From assembly GCA_910586105.1 (NCBI GenBank), contig CAJUGU010000055.1, positions 532-22,851 on the forward strand: a stretch of DNA of 22,320 bases, given 5' to 3'. Below, piece by piece: positions 22,238 through 22,320 of the stretch (the first letter of the stretch is position 1; each line of letters begins with the position of its first letter). The notes under the pieces are model-generated. The model had not been told where the DNA came from and did not search any database. It saw only the letters and a list, made by a program, of their open reading frames with translations. Made by a program: the position numbers and the translations under genes. The stretch is from an uncultured Eubacteriales bacterium. Lineage in GTDB: Bacteria > Bacillota > Clostridia > Oscillospirales > Butyricicoccaceae.

Positions 22238-22320
22238 AGTCAACTAAAAAGGCGGGATTCCCGGTTTGAACCGCTCCCCGTCAAGTGGACAATGAAATAA
22301 TTAACAAAAAGTTCACAGCG
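22238..22320. other. Non-coding tail, possible insertion-sequence end
   Basis: It contains the palindrome CGGTTTGAACCG (22262-22273). Read leftward from 22291, TGTCCACTTGACGGGGAGCG resembles outer ends I associate with IS3-type elements. No transposase is in the window, so this is only a suggestion. Confidence 0.25.

Larger units (their letters stand above)
19030..22320. mobile_element. Left end of an integrated genetic element (continues beyond window)
   Basis: The tRNA fragment on the minus strand keeps its original 3' flank (the terminator) on the left, so inserted DNA must lie on the right. The contents agree: lower GC, small unknown genes in compact operons, a ribbon-helix-helix gene and a toxin-antitoxin pair. 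The integrase and the restored full tRNA are expected at the other end, outside the window. The element type (integrative conjugative, mobilisable or prophage) cannot be decided from this part. Confidence 0.65.

Overview
The window looks like the chromosome of a GC-rich, low-oxygen Firmicute, most likely a gut Clostridia of the Oscillospirales type. This is inferred from AGGAGG-type ribosome binding sites, TATAAT promoters (several with an extended -10), intrinsic terminators, an SNF2 helicase/SWIM gene pair, tandem VanS-like histidine kinases and a 6-phospho-beta-glucosidase/EIIA pair. No 16S or other decisive marker is present, so the taxonomy is only a guess. A clear boundary near 19.03-19.07 kb divides the window into core chromosome on the left and an integrated element on the right.

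Core part, left to right. A secreted repeat-rich surface protein runs off the left edge (minus strand). About 950 bp of mostly non-coding DNA follows, holding an orphan terminator. A 970-aa membrane protein then carries two solute-binding domains, a broken GGDEF and an intact-looking EAL domain, pointing to a sensor-controlled c-di-GMP phosphodiesterase. purA (adenylosuccinate synthetase) follows with its own promoter, then a decayed minus-strand gene. Next is a three-gene signalling operon: an OmpR-type regulator and two tandem histidine kinases. The kinases have diverged sensor domains but share a catalytic core that includes 413 identical bases, a sign of recent gene conversion. A threonine ammonia-lyase gene (minus) converges on this operon through a shared terminator. 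A GH1 6-phospho-beta-glucosidase missing its N-terminus and a glucose-type PTS EIIA gene follow on the plus strand. The last core operon (minus) encodes an SNF2-family ATPase and a SWIM zinc-finger protein, with a good TGGACA-17-TATAAT promoter.

Element part. At 19030-19074 lies the 3' part of a CAT-anticodon tRNA gene (minus strand) without its 5' half, with a strong terminator still in place beyond its 3' end. This is the scar left when an element integrates into the 3' end of a tRNA gene. The geometry puts the element to the right, and the intact tRNA and probably the integrase beyond the right edge. Inside the element are about 880 bp without a convincing gene, then a compact minus-strand operon of four small genes (one only 42 codons). 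A divergent control region with two good and one degenerate copy of a palindromic operator follows. Last comes a plus-strand operon of three genes joined by ATGA overlaps: a ribbon-helix-helix protein, a probable antitoxin and a RelE/ParE toxin.

The most interesting points are the one-regulator/two-kinase module with a homogenised catalytic core, the tRNA scar, and the three-gene toxin-antitoxin operon with its three-site operator region and structured leader. Nothing here proves a wholly new system. The three-gene operon and its control region are the best candidates for something not fully described.
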